A DNA stretch of 64,000 nucleotides from JAXMAF01 sp046350555 (GCA_046350555.1 JAXMAF010000018.1:1-64000), one strand, 5' to 3'; positions 1 to 8,044 are shown, counted from the first letter of the stretch. Notes: generated from the sequence alone by a model not told the origin. Made by a program: numbers and translations.

Positions 1-90
1 AGCACGCCGTCCACGGGAGCCCGTCCCGGGGGAAGGAACCACCCGACACCACGCCCGCACATCCGCCCCCCACCACGCAAGGAAGAACCC

Positions 91-306
91 ATGCGAACGT
101 CCTCCGCGCCAACCCGCACCATGCACCGGACCACCATCCTGCGATCCCACGCTCCCGCGCGCCTCGCGGGGGCGCGGCGCGGTCGGTCCGCCGGCGCGCT
201 CGTCGGGATCCTGGCCGGCGCCCTCCTTGCGCTCGCCGCGTGCGACACGCCGGCGCACAAGGAAGACACCAACTTCTCGAAGTACAACTATTCGTACAAC
301 AAGTGA
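91..306 (+). CDS. Tiny lipoprotein, 71 aa
   Basis: Hypothetical outer- or inner-membrane lipoprotein of 71 residues. The first 35 residues are basic, followed by a hydrophobic stretch and a lipobox LAAC with the lipidated cysteine at residue 51, so the mature lipopeptide would be only 21 residues, rich in Asn, Tyr and Lys. The size and layout recall entericidin-like small lipoproteins, but the mature sequence is not one I recognise. The ATG at 91 is chosen because AAGGAAG lies 5 bases upstream; an internal ATG at 121 would shorten the n-region. The gene is convergent with moaA, and a hairpin separates them. Confidence 0.6.
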   Translation: MRTSSAPTRTMHRTTILRSHAPARLAGARRGRSAGALVGILAGALLALAACDTPAHKEDTNFSKYNYSYNK

Positions 307-345
307 CGACGCGGCGGCCCCCGTGTGCGGGTGGAGCAGGCCGGA

Positions 346-385
346 GCGGATGACGGGTGGCCACCGCCGACGCGCGGTCATCCGC
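346..385. terminator. Hairpin between convergent lipoprotein gene and moaA
   Basis: A perfect 9-bp inverted repeat, GCGGATGAC (346-354) and GTCATCCGC (377-385). The loop contains a further short palindrome, GGTGGCCACC. The moaA stop codon (378-380, minus strand) lies inside the right arm. There is no T tract. A bidirectional terminator is the likely role. Confidence 0.45.
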
Positions 386-1625
386 CGAGCTGGCTCATCG
401 CCCGGTTGCCATGAGCGCCGTGGACGTCCGGCTTGAGCACCACGCAGTCGGCGAAGGCGCGGGCGAGCGCCGCGGCATCGATCGTCGGGCGCAGCGCCGG
501 CAGCACATCGATCTCTCCGCCATCGAAGAGGCAGCTTCGCAACTGTCCCGTCGCGGTGAGGCGGAGCCGGTTGCACGTCTCGCAGAAGGGCCGGCTCATC
601 GCGCTGATGAAGCCGACACGCCCCGCCGCACCAGGCAGGCGAAAGACGTTGGCGGGCCCGACCCCCACCTCGTTGGCCCGCGCGACCGGCTCGAGCGGAC
701 CGAATCGCGCCGCCAGCCGGTCCATGACGACGGCGTTGTCGAGGATCGCGTCGTGGTACTCGGTCGACGGCGAGGTGAGACGCGTCCCGTTTGATTCTCG
801 CGCCCCACCCAACCCAGTTCCGCCGCAAGACGCCGTTGTGGGCGACGGGTCGAACGCATGGAGGTCTGCCGGAATCCGTGTGATGCGCGTCCCAGTTGAT
901 TCTCGCGCCCCACCCAACCCGATTCCGCCGTGAGACGCCGCTGTGGGCAAGGGGTCGAACGCGTGGAGGCCTCCTGGAATCCGTGTAAGCCGGCTCTCGC
1001 CGAGCGGCATGTATTCGATGAAGCGGATCGTCCACGGCCGATCCAGGGACAGGGCGGCCATCGCCTCGACCTCGTCGTCGTTCATGCCGCGCACGACCAC
1101 CATGTTGATCTTGAGCCGCACGAATCCAGCGCGCTGCGCCGCATCGATGCCATCCCAGAAGAGGTCGAGCCGCCCACCGCCGGTGATCGCCCGATAGCGC
1201 TCGGCATCGAGCGAATCCAGCGAGAGCGTCAGCCGCTCGACACCCGCGTCGCGCAGCGGCGCCGCCAGCCGTCGAAGCTGGAGTCCGTTCGTGGTCATCG
1301 AAAGGTCGCGCGGGCCAAGCGCGCCGAGCCGCGTGGCGATCTCGACGATGTCGCCGCGGACCGTCGGTTCGCCACCCGTGAGCTTGAGCGACGTGACGCC
1401 GAGGTCGAGCGCCATCCTCGCCACCGCGGCGAAGTCGTCGGCGGAGAGGAGCTCGTCCTTGTCCGCGAACTCGACGCCACCCTCGGGCATGCAGTAGGCG
1501 CAGCGCAGGTTGCAGCGATCGGTCACGCTGATGCGCAGGAGCTTCACGCCGGAGAGCGAGCGCGGCCCCTGCGCGAAGACGGGTCGCTGCGGTCCGACAT
1601 CGAGGATCGGAAGCGAGACGGACAC
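378..1625 (-). CDS. moaA: GTP 3',8-cyclase MoaA with a 70-residue repeat-encoded insertion
   Basis: Radical-SAM enzyme that converts GTP to 3',8-cyclo-GTP, the first step of molybdenum cofactor synthesis. The N-terminal cluster motif CNLRCAYC, the C-terminal second cluster FCETCNRLRL with a later Cys, and the conserved terminal Gly-Gly are all present, so the gene appears complete. Between EYMPLGE and the following conserved helix there are 70 extra residues (about 212-281) encoded by two tandem 105-bp repeat units at 781-990, in frame. Without them the protein would be about 345 residues, normal for the family. The frame stays open upstream to an ATG-type start at 1715, but that stretch is another repeat copy, so I chose the GTG at 1625. 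Whether the enzyme is still active is unknown. Confidence 0.85.
   Translation of the reverse strand: MSVSLPILDVGPQRPVFAQGPRSLSGVKLLRISVTDRCNLRCAYCMPEGGVEFADKDELLSADDFAAVARMALDLGVTSLKLTGGEPTVRGDIVEIATRLGALGPRDLSMTTNGLQLRRLAAPLRDAGVERLTLSLDSLDAERYRAITGGGRLDLFWDGIDAAQRAGFVRLKINMVVVRGMNDDEVEAMAALSLDRPWTIRFIEYMPLGESRLTRIPGGLHAFDPLPTAASHGGIGLGGARESTGTRITRIPADLHAFDPSPTTASCGGTGLGGARESNGTRLTSPSTEYHDAILDNAVVMDRLAARFGPLEPVARANEVGVGPANVFRLPGAAGRVGFISAMSRPFCETCNRLRLTATGQLRSCLFDGGEIDVLPALRPTIDAAALARAFADCVVLKPDVHGAHGNRAMSQLGG
781..990 (-). repeat. Two tandem 105-bp repeat units inside moaA
   Basis: Units 781-885 and 886-990 are near-identical with an exact 105-bp period (35 codons). Read on the moaA strand each unit starts near ACGGATTCC and ends near GGGACGCGT, and encodes a peptide containing LHAFDP, then GGxGLGGARES. 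The same unit recurs at 1651, 28741, 28846 and 36614, with a fragment near 25998. Confidence 0.9.
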
Positions 1626-1650
1626 GCGCGATGGTAAGCCGCGAGCGATG

Positions 1651-1753
1651 CGCGACCCAGTTGATTCTCGCGCGCCGAAGCGCCCCGCAGCCTTGCGCGA
1701 TGCCACCCCGGGCACCGGATCGAAGGCATGGAGGTCTGCTGGAATCCGTGTCA
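1651..1753 (-). repeat. 105-bp family repeat, diverged copy
   Basis: Both ends match the family (CGCGACCCAGTTGATTCTCG on the plus strand at the left, GGAGGTCTGCTGGAATCC at the right) but the middle 40 bases are diverged and about two bases shorter. The TGA stop of the upstream PEGA-domain gene (1751-1753) forms the head of the repeat. Confidence 0.75.
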
Positions 1754-2161
1754 GGGCGCGGATGGCGCCGGCGCCGCCGTCGCGGCGTCCTTCATCGTCG
1801 TGGCGCGCTCGAGCAGTCCCTCGCTCTTCGCCGGCTCGAGCACGAAGTGCCAGGCGATGCGCACGTCGGGATCGCCGGGGACCATCTCGGCGAAGAAGTC
1901 CAGCGGAACGTTGTCCCAGAGCGGCGGCTTGGCATTCGCGCCGGTCTCCAGCGGCTCGTATCCGTCCAGCAGCAGCCGCACGTCATACTCGCCGTAGTAG
2001 GTGAACTCGACCAGGACCGGCGTCCGCCCAACCTCGCGGTCGTTGAGCAGCACCAGCGCTCCGGGCGGCTCCGAGGTGATGTCGATCGTGCGCCGAACGC
2101 ACGATGGAAGGAGCGCGCCGGCGACGAACAGGACGGCGAGCGCGGTGGTGCGGGAACCCAT
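1751..2161 (-). CDS. PEGA-domain lipoprotein
   Basis: 136-residue predicted lipoprotein. A short basic start is followed by a hydrophobic stretch and the lipobox LLPSC, with Cys21 as the lipidation site. Residues 25-75 match a PEGA domain (ITSEPPGALVLLNDREVG, later YDVRLLLDGYEP), a small beta-rich surface domain whose name reflects its consensus. The C-terminal 60 residues have no clear assignment. The gene lies downstream of lptB on the same strand, 32 bases after its stop, so co-transcription is likely. The 3' end runs directly into a copy of the 105-bp repeat. The ATG at 2161 gives the full signal peptide; the frame is open further upstream but without signal features. Confidence 0.75.
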   Translation of the reverse strand: MGSRTTALAVLFVAGALLPSCVRRTIDITSEPPGALVLLNDREVGRTPVLVEFTYYGEYDVRLLLDGYEPLETGANAKPPLWDNVPLDFFAEMVPGDPDVRIAWHFVLEPAKSEGLLERATTMKDAATAAPAPSAP

Positions 2162-2193
2162 GGCCGCATCGTACGTCGTGGGCGACGCGCCGC

Positions 2194-2928
2194 TCAGCCG
2201 AACTCGTCGCCGCGGAAGGTCGAGGCGAGATACGCCTGGCGCACCATCGGATCGTTGATGATGTCGCGCGGGGCGCCCTCGCGCAGGTTCCGCCCCTCGT
2301 GGATGATGTACGCGCGGTCGCAGATGCGCAGCGTCTGCTGCACGTTGTGGTCGGTCACGAGCACGGCGATGCCGGTTCCGGCGAGGCGGCGCACCTCGGC
2401 CTGGAGATCCTCCACCGTGTGCGGATCGACCGCGGCGAAGGGTTCGTCGAGCAGCATGAGCTTCGGCCGCGTGATGAGTGCGCGGGCGATCTCGAGCCGC
2501 CGCCGCTCCCCGCCGGAGCACGTCCGCGCCTCCTGCTTCGCCTTGTGCACGAGCCCGAACTGCTCGAGCAGCGCCGCGGCGCGCCGGGCCCGCTCGGCGC
2601 GGCTGCGCTCCACAAGCTCGAGGATCGCCAGCAGGTTCTGCTCGACGGTGAGCCGCTGGAAGACGCTCGGCTCCTGCGACAGGTAGCCCATTCCGGCACG
2701 GGCATGGCGGTACATCGGCAGGCCCGTCATCTCGCGGCCGTCGAAGTTCACGCGCCCCGCCTCCGGGGTGATCATGCCGATGGTCATCCGGAAGCTGGTC
2801 GTCTTGCCCGCGCCATTGCGGCCGAGAAGGCCGACGATCTCGCCGGGCTCGACCATGAAGCTCACGTCGTCGACGACGCGCCGCCCCACGTACGACTTGA
2901 CCAGGTGTTCGGCGGACAGGAGCGGCAC
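2194..2928 (-). CDS. lptB: LPS export ABC transporter ATP-binding protein LptB
   Basis: 244-residue cytoplasmic ATPase of the LptBFGC complex, which drives lipopolysaccharide from the inner membrane to the Lpt bridge. Walker A GRNGAGKTT, the signature CSGGERRR, Walker B LMLLDEP and the H-loop TDHNV are present, and the spacing and the YLSQEPSVFQRLTV segment are typical of LptB. Start is the GTG at 2928 (VPLLSAEHLVKSY), where homology begins; the open frame upstream has no family resemblance. No lptF/G/C lies next to it here, unlike in proteobacteria. Its presence supports a Gram-negative outer membrane in this organism. Confidence 0.88.
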   Translation of the reverse strand: MPLLSAEHLVKSYVGRRVVDDVSFMVEPGEIVGLLGRNGAGKTTSFRMTIGMITPEAGRVNFDGREMTGLPMYRHARAGMGYLSQEPSVFQRLTVEQNLLAILELVERSRAERARRAAALLEQFGLVHKAKQEARTCSGGERRRLEIARALITRPKLMLLDEPFAAVDPHTVEDLQAEVRRLAGTGIAVLVTDHNVQQTLRICDRAYIIHEGRNLREGAPRDIINDPMVRQAYLASTFRGDEFG

Positions 2929-2981
2929 GGCGGCGATCGTAGCTTCCGGCCTAGGTCCGGCGCGGCCCGCGTCGCGATCGG

Positions 2982-3398
2982 TCACAGCAGGCGGAACGTG
3001 AGCGGATACCGGAAGAACTCGCCCCGACCCGCGGCGACCGCCGCGCGGATCATGTTCACGAATCCGACGACCCAGAGCACGGGAATCGCGATCACGCCGA
3101 TCAGCGTGATGGTCAACCCGATGGTGAGGATGACCTGGCTCAGCGCGAAGTTGATCGCCTCGCGCCCGTGGTCGTCCGCGAAGCGGCTGCGGTTCTTCAA
3201 CCAGATCCAGAGCCCGATCGGGATCGCCGGCGCCACCGGCGCCACGGGCAGCCACAGCGCCAGCCACCAGAGGTTCATCGCGATCGCCGCCAGCCGCTCG
3301 CGATCGTCCACCGCATGCCGGAGCCGGCCTTCGGGGGTGATGGTCGCCTCCGAGACGGATCGAGCGTCGGGGGTCGGGATGTCCATGGTGACCGGCAT
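2982..3398 (-). CDS. DUF4870-type membrane protein
   Basis: 138-residue small integral membrane protein. The N-terminal 35 residues are polar. Then come hydrophobic segments around residues 42-68 and 85-120, with WIWLKNRSRFADDHGREA between them; the family hallmark is the charged segment with D-x-H-G-x-E-A-I-N-F followed by two helices. Function is unknown. Start ATG at 3398 is chosen; an ATG four codons in (3386) is possible. It sits between lptB and the CBS-domain protein, on the same strand, but a 212-base gap with a strong hairpin separates it from the latter. Confidence 0.75.
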   Translation of the reverse strand: MPVTMDIPTPDARSVSEATITPEGRLRHAVDDRERLAAIAMNLWWLALWLPVAPVAPAIPIGLWIWLKNRSRFADDHGREAINFALSQVILTIGLTITLIGVIAIPVLWVVGFVNMIRAAVAAGRGEFFRYPLTFRLL

Positions 3399-3435
3399 GG
3401 ATGGTTCTTTGGGAGCCCGGGTCGGATGCTTTCGC

Positions 3436-3470
3436 ATGAAGCGGTCGGGCGGCCGACCGATTGGCTTCAT
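3436..3470 (-). terminator. Composite hairpin upstream of the DUF4870 gene
   Basis: Two nested stems: ATGAAGC (3436-3442) with GCTTCAT (3464-3470), and GGTCGG (3443-3448) with CCGACC (3453-3458), loop GCGG. It lies 141 bases after the CBS-protein stop and 38 bases before the DUF4870 start. It could terminate the upstream unit or structure the leader of the downstream gene. Confidence 0.4.
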
Positions 3471-3610
3471 CGTACGAGCCACGACGTCGATCCGGCGTGG
3501 AGGCCGGCGCTCGGCGGTCGGGGCTGAGCGATCGGGGATCAGGGTGCAGATTCCGGGCGACTGCTCTGGATGCCGACACCGGTCCCTCGCCATCCAGCGG
3601 CCTCCCCCGC

Positions 3611-4888
3611 TCACTGCTCGGCGACCGCGGGCACCTCGGGAAGGTCGACGCGGATCCGGACGATCTGCGTCGGCGTCGCCTCGAGGACCGTGAACTTCGC
3701 GCCCGAGGCGTCGATGAACTCGCCCGGTTCAGGCACGCGGCCGAAGTGGGCGAGCAGCATGCCGGCGACCGTGTCGAACCCGTCGTCGTCGGGAAGCTCC
3801 AGTCCCAGGCTCGCGTTCAGGTCGTCGATGCGGTAGCGGCCGTCGAGCTCGGCGACGCGATCGCTCACGCGGCGCAGCTCGGCCTCGTCGTCGTCATGCG
3901 GCTCGTGCTCGTCGCGGATCTCGCCGACGATCTCCTCCAGAACGTCCTCGATCGTCACCAGCCCGCTGGTGCCGCCGTACTCGTCGATCACGATCGCCAG
4001 GTGCACTTCGCTCCGCTGGAAGTCCTTGAGCAGCTCGCTGACCCGCTTCGTCTCCGGCACCCGGATCGGCTCGCGCAGGATCGGCCGCAGCCTGAACTGC
4101 TCGGGCTCCTCGCCGAGATAGCGCACCAGGTCCTTCACGTACAGGATGCCGACGATGTCGTCGAGCGATTCGCGGTAGACGGGGATCCGCGAGTGTCCAT
4201 CCTCGACGATGGCCGCCCTGATCGCCGCGAGATCGTCGGTGTAGGCGAGACCCTGGACCTCGGTGCGCGGCGTCATGACCGCGCCGACCGTCGTCTCGGT
4301 GAATTGGACCACGTTCTCCAGCAGCGCCGCGGCCGAGGGATCGAGGCCGCCCTGGCGCTGCGTGTCCTCGATGCTGCGCAGCAGCTCGTCGGAGACCTGG
4401 TCGGCGCCGCGGTCGGCGCCAACCAGCCGGCGCACGGCCTCGTCGACGCCGCCGACCAGCCAGCTCAAGGGGAGCGTGATGACGTGAGCAGCGCGCAGCA
4501 CCGGAATGCTCTCCGCGACGAGGGCGACATCCGCGTGGTCGGCGATCGCCGACGCGACGACGCTCGTGAAGAGCCAGAGCAGCAGCGCCGCCACCACGAC
4601 GCTCAGGACGAGGTTGCCGAAGGTGAGCGGCACGGCCTCGCCCACGCCGACGAACTCCGCCAGGATGATCGCCAGGAAGCCGACGCGCCCGAAGGTCCGC
4701 AGCAGCGCAATCCCCTGCGCGAGCATGGCCAGACGCGGCGGCGCCCAGGTCGACGCATGGGCCTGGCCCCGTTCCACGAGTCGGCGCTCCAGCAGCGACG
4801 CGCTCACCTGGATCAACGATCGGTTGAGCGCCGCGAGGTACGTCGTGGCCACGAGCACCAGCAGCGCCACCCACGGAAGCACGTTCAT
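3611..4888 (-). CDS. CorC/HlyC-type CBS-domain membrane protein
   Basis: 425-residue member of the CNNM/CorC (hemolysin C) family, inner-membrane proteins linked to divalent-cation homeostasis. Membrane helices occupy roughly residues 1-25, 55-95 and 125-145 (DUF21 domain). A CBS-domain pair follows, including VMTPRTEVQGLAYTDD, with VYRESLDDIVGILYVKDLV and the family hallmark DEYGGTSGLVTIEDVLEEIV near 290. A C-terminal CorC_HlyC domain ends the protein. The start codon overlaps the ybeY stop in an ATGA, so the pair is translationally coupled; ybeY beside corC is a widespread arrangement. The ion carried, if any, cannot be read from sequence. Confidence 0.85.
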   Translation of the reverse strand: MNVLPWVALLVLVATTYLAALNRSLIQVSASLLERRLVERGQAHASTWAPPRLAMLAQGIALLRTFGRVGFLAIILAEFVGVGEAVPLTFGNLVLSVVVAALLLWLFTSVVASAIADHADVALVAESIPVLRAAHVITLPLSWLVGGVDEAVRRLVGADRGADQVSDELLRSIEDTQRQGGLDPSAAALLENVVQFTETTVGAVMTPRTEVQGLAYTDDLAAIRAAIVEDGHSRIPVYRESLDDIVGILYVKDLVRYLGEEPEQFRLRPILREPIRVPETKRVSELLKDFQRSEVHLAIVIDEYGGTSGLVTIEDVLEEIVGEIRDEHEPHDDDEAELRRVSDRVAELDGRYRIDDLNASLGLELPDDDGFDTVAGMLLAHFGRVPEPGEFIDASGAKFTVLEATPTQIVRIRVDLPEVPAVAEQ

Positions 4889-5499
4889 GGCCGGTGCTCC
4901 CCGCCGCGACGCTCCATGGCCGCAGTCGGTTCGTCGCGGTGCGCCTCCGCCCCGCGCTCGGCGCCCGGCGCGGCCGCGAAGGTCGCGCCGACGCCGATCG
5001 CCTCGAGGATCCGATCCTCCTCGGCGTGCATCGCTTCGTACGCGGCGTCGTCGTGGTCGTCGTGGCCGGCGCAGTGCAGCAAGCCGTGCACGACGTAGAG
5101 CAGCAGCTCGCGATCGACGCCGTGCCCGCGCGTCGCGGCGTGCCGCGCGGCCTCGTCGGCGCACACCGCGATGTCCACGTCGACCGTGCCATCGCCGGCT
5201 TCCTGCTCCATCTGCGGAAACGTCAGCACATCGGTCGTCGTGTGATCGCCGCAGTGACGACCGTGAAGCGCGCGCATCGTCGGATCGCCGACGACGCGAA
5301 CGGAAACCCGGCCGAAGCGCGGCGCGCCGACGCCCGAGGACTCGATCCGCAGGGCGGCGTCCCGCACGCCGGAGGCGACGGCGTCCAAGGTCTCGCGCTC
5401 GACCAACCCGAGGCGCGACAGCACGCCCGACTCGGCCTGGACAGCGATGTCGAGACGGGTCGTCCGAGGGGTCCGGTTCTGGGAATCGGTCTGCGCCAC
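4885..5499 (-). CDS. ybeY: Endoribonuclease YbeY (rRNA maturation)
   Basis: Single-strand-specific, zinc-dependent endoribonuclease for 16S rRNA 3' processing and 70S quality control, 204 residues. The zinc-binding H-x3-H-x5-H motif is visible as HGLLHCAGHDDHDD and is preceded by the conserved TTDVLTFPQ. The C-terminal 30 residues beyond the helix are rich in Ala and charged residues and are extra to the usual family length of 150-180. I chose the GTG at 5499; TTG at 5505 is an alternative and no clear ribosome binding site decides. It heads the unit with the CorC-like gene (ATGA overlap) and diverges from nuoD. Confidence 0.85.
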   Translation of the reverse strand: MAQTDSQNRTPRTTRLDIAVQAESGVLSRLGLVERETLDAVASGVRDAALRIESSGVGAPRFGRVSVRVVGDPTMRALHGRHCGDHTTTDVLTFPQMEQEAGDGTVDVDIAVCADEAARHAATRGHGVDRELLLYVVHGLLHCAGHDDHDDAAYEAMHAEEDRILEAIGVGATFAAAPGAERGAEAHRDEPTAAMERRGGEHRP

Positions 5500-5720
5500 G
5501 GTCAACGCCCATTCTAGCGTGGGGCCTCGGTCCCCTCGCCGCGCATGCCGCCTGCGCGTCGACGCCGATCGGCGGGCGCCTTCCTTCACAAACGCATCGT
5601 CAAGTCGCGCGATTCCCGGCCATCCTCCAGCGATCGCGCGAGGATCGGCGGGCGAGCCGCCGTCGACGACGATCGGCCTCGACCACGCTGCCTCGACCCG
5701 CGCGGCGTCGACGATCCTCG

Positions 5721-5726
5721 TATACT
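5721..5726 (+). promoter_or_regulatory. Candidate -10 element (TATACT) upstream of nuoD
   Basis: TATACT, one mismatch from the sigma-70 -10 consensus, lies 50 bases before the nuoD start in an otherwise very GC-rich 277-base divergent interval between ybeY and nuoD. No convincing -35 element sits at the usual 16-18 base spacing. Confidence 0.3.
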
Positions 5727-5776
5727 GCCCCCGTCCGCCGAGATCGGCATTCCCCGCCGGCGGACCCCTCTTCGCC

Positions 5777-7066
5777 ATGCCATTCACCCTGCATCCCGAC
5801 CATGGCTTCGACGTCGACGTCGAGACCACGGAGTACCTCAAGGATCACGCGGACGCCCCGGATCGGTGGGTGCTCAACTTCGGCCCGCAGCACCCGGCGA
5901 CGCACACGACGCTCCGCATCGTGCTCGAGCTCGACGGCGAGCGGATCGCCCGGGCGACGCCGCACATCGGCTACCTCCACAGCGGCTTCGAGAAGCTCGG
6001 CGAGCACCACGACTACAACCAGTACGTCTGCACGATCAGCCGCATGGACTACGTGGCGCCGATCGTCAACGACATCGCGTGGCATCACGCCGTCGAGCGG
6101 CTCTTCGACGTCGAGCTGACGCCGCGCTGCAAGGTCATCCGCACGATCATGGCCGAGCTCGGCCGCATCCAGAGCCACCTGCTCTGCGTCGGCGCGGCGG
6201 CGCTCGACCTTGGCGGCTTCACCGGCTTCCTCTACGCGTTCAACGAGCGCGAATTCATCTACGACATCGTCGAGTACCTCTCGGGACAGCGCTTCCATCC
6301 CGACTGGACCCGCGTCGGCGGCGCCTGGCGCGACATTCCCGACGACGAGGTCTTCCGCCGGATGGTGCGAGAGCTGACCGACCACCGGATGCCGCGCGCC
6401 GTCTCCGAGGTGGAGATCCTCCTCAACCGCAACCGCCTCTTCGTCGATCGGCTGCGCGGCATCGGGACGATCACCGCCGAGGACGCCATCGCGTGGTCGC
6501 TCTCCGGGCCCGTGGCACGCGCCAGCGGCGTGCGGCGCGACCTGCGCAAGGACGAGCCCTACCTCTGCTACGCCGGGGACTGGGATGGTGCCGGCGCTGC
6601 GCCGGTCGACTTCAACGTGGCGATCGCCACGGATGGCGACGGGCTCTGCCGGTACCTGGTCCGCCTCGAGGAGATCAAGCAGTCGATCCGCATCATCAAC
6701 CAGCTCATCGACCGGATTCCCCGGGGACCGATCGATTCCGTGGCCGACGCCAAGCTGCGCCTTCCACCGAAGGGCGACGTGTACGGCTCGATCGAGGGGA
6801 CGATCCAGCAGTTCGAGATCTTCATGCACAATCGTGGCTGGAACACGCCCATCGGCGAGGGCTACGGCTCCATCGAGGGACCCAACGGCGAGCTCGGCTA
6901 CTACATCGTCGCCGACGGTGGCCGCTGTCCGTGGCGCGTGAAGGTGCGCCCACCCTGCTTCATCCACTTCGGCGCGTTTGCGAAGATGATCGAGGGCCAC
7001 CAGCTCGCCGACATGGTCGCCGTGCTCGGTTCGCTGAACATCATCGCCGCGGAGCTGGATCGGTAG
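5777..7066 (+). CDS. nuoD: NADH-quinone oxidoreductase subunit D
   Basis: 429-residue 49-kDa-type subunit of respiratory complex I, in the peripheral arm at the quinone site. Family hallmarks are FGPQHPATHTTLRIVLELDG, PHIGYLHSGFEKLGEH, MDYVAP and GELGYYIVADG. The C-terminal LADMVAVLGSLNIIAAELD carries the invariant acid of the family's end motif (usually GEVDR). Length is normal. Start ATG at 5777 gives the expected N-terminus. It is followed after 41 bases by nuoE and then nuoF, so the three form a partial complex I cluster; nuoA-C, nuoG and the membrane subunits are not in the window. Confidence 0.93.
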   Translation: MPFTLHPDHGFDVDVETTEYLKDHADAPDRWVLNFGPQHPATHTTLRIVLELDGERIARATPHIGYLHSGFEKLGEHHDYNQYVCTISRMDYVAPIVNDIAWHHAVERLFDVELTPRCKVIRTIMAELGRIQSHLLCVGAAALDLGGFTGFLYAFNEREFIYDIVEYLSGQRFHPDWTRVGGAWRDIPDDEVFRRMVRELTDHRMPRAVSEVEILLNRNRLFVDRLRGIGTITAEDAIAWSLSGPVARASGVRRDLRKDEPYLCYAGDWDGAGAAPVDFNVAIATDGDGLCRYLVRLEEIKQSIRIINQLIDRIPRGPIDSVADAKLRLPPKGDVYGSIEGTIQQFEIFMHNRGWNTPIGEGYGSIEGPNGELGYYIVADGGRCPWRVKVRPPCFIHFGAFAKMIEGHQLADMVAVLGSLNIIAAELDR

Positions 7067-7107
7067 CCGGATCGACCACGGGGCCAGAGCGCCCCCAGGA
7101 GCACGAC

Positions 7108-7662
7108 GTGAGCTGGAGAGCCAAGCCGTCCGCCACCATGAAGATCGCTCGCCGCGCCGAGCCGTACCTCACGCCGGCGATGCGCGCCGAGTTCACGCGC
7201 GACATCCTGCCGCGGTACGAGACGCTCCACGGGGCCCTCATGCCGATCCTCCACGAGATCCAGCATCGATACGGGCATGTCCCGCACCAGGCGATGCTCG
7301 AGGTCGCGGAGTTCCTGAAGCTGAAGCCGGCCGACGTGCTCGACACCGCGACGTTCTACGAGGAATTCACCCTCCAGCCGCGCGGCCAGTGCGTCATCGG
7401 CGTCTGCCAGTCGATCGCGTGCGAGGTGCGCGGCCACGAGAAGCTCCTCGAGCGCATCCGCGAACGCCTGGGCCTCGAGCCGGGCGACACGACCGACGAT
7501 GGCAAGGTGACGCTCATCACGATGGAGTGCCTCGGCTCGTGCGACACGGCGCCGGTGGCCCTCGTGAACGAGACGCTCCATGAAGGCCTCACCATCGAGA
7601 AGCTCGACGGGATCCTCGATGATGCCGGACTGGATGATGGGCGGGAGGGCGGGCACCACTGA
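7108..7662 (+). CDS. nuoE: NADH-quinone oxidoreductase subunit E
   Basis: 184-residue 24-kDa-type complex I subunit carrying the N1a [2Fe-2S] cluster. The cluster ligands are the pair in CQSIAC and the pair in CLGSC further down; HEIQHRYGHVP and ATFYEEF are family signatures. The GTG at 7108 is chosen because AGGAG lies 7 bases upstream; the ATG at 7138 would drop ten residues. The C-terminus (DDAGLDDGREGGHH) is a short acidic/His tail. It functions with NuoF as the NADH-oxidising module. Confidence 0.9.
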   Translation: MSWRAKPSATMKIARRAEPYLTPAMRAEFTRDILPRYETLHGALMPILHEIQHRYGHVPHQAMLEVAEFLKLKPADVLDTATFYEEFTLQPRGQCVIGVCQSIACEVRGHEKLLERIRERLGLEPGDTTDDGKVTLITMECLGSCDTAPVALVNETLHEGLTIEKLDGILDDAGLDDGREGGHH

Positions 7663-7713
7663 CGACGACCGATCGGCGCCGATCGCCGGCCGCACGTCGA
7701 ACCCATCGTCCGC

Positions 7714-7929
7714 ATGTCCGGCGCCTCCCAGCCATCCTCGCGCAAGACGATCGCCCGATCCGTCGGCGAGTTCTTCGGCCACCTGCGTCGAGCCATCGCG
7801 ACCGATCCCGCGAGGCAGGCGCGCGAAGTGCGTCGCACGGTGGAGACCGAGGCCCGCGGCGATGTGATCCTCCGCCGCACCACGATCGAGGAGATCGAAG
7901 TGCGCCGCGAGCCGACGGAGCGGCCGTAG
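7714..7929 (+). CDS. Small basic protein of unknown function inside the nuo cluster
   Basis: 71-residue polar protein, 17 Arg, no membrane segment and no cysteine. It has a helical middle (VGEFFGHLRRAIATDP) and an acidic/basic C-terminus (TTIEEIEVRREPTERP). I do not recognise a family. The position between nuoE (51 bases upstream) and nuoF, on the same strand, suggests a lineage-specific accessory gene of complex I or an unrelated passenger. Coding status is inferred from codon structure and the absence of any better frame. Confidence 0.5.
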   Translation: MSGASQPSSRKTIARSVGEFFGHLRRAIATDPARQAREVRRTVETEARGDVILRRTTIEEIEVRREPTERP

Positions 7930-7981
7930 TGGGTTGATCTGGGGAGGACCTGGTGGTTGGAGGGGTGGGTTCGGGGGTGGT

Positions 7982-8044
7982 GGTTGCTGGTTACTGGTTC
8001 TTGGTTATTGGTTACTGGTTACTGGTTACTGGTTACTGGTTCTT
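7982..8044 (+). repeat. Nine-unit heptamer tandem array
   Basis: Nine consecutive 7-bp units of the form GGTTNYT (mostly GGTTACT) fill 7982-8044, a T-rich island in a GC-rich neighbourhood, 104 bases before nuoF. The preceding 50 bases are G/T-rich as well. Confidence 0.9.

Noticed and set aside
1626..1715. Start of moaA at 1715
   Set aside because: The extra residues are encoded by a 105-bp repeat copy and not by MoaA-like sequence; the GTG at 1625 fits better, though this is not certain.
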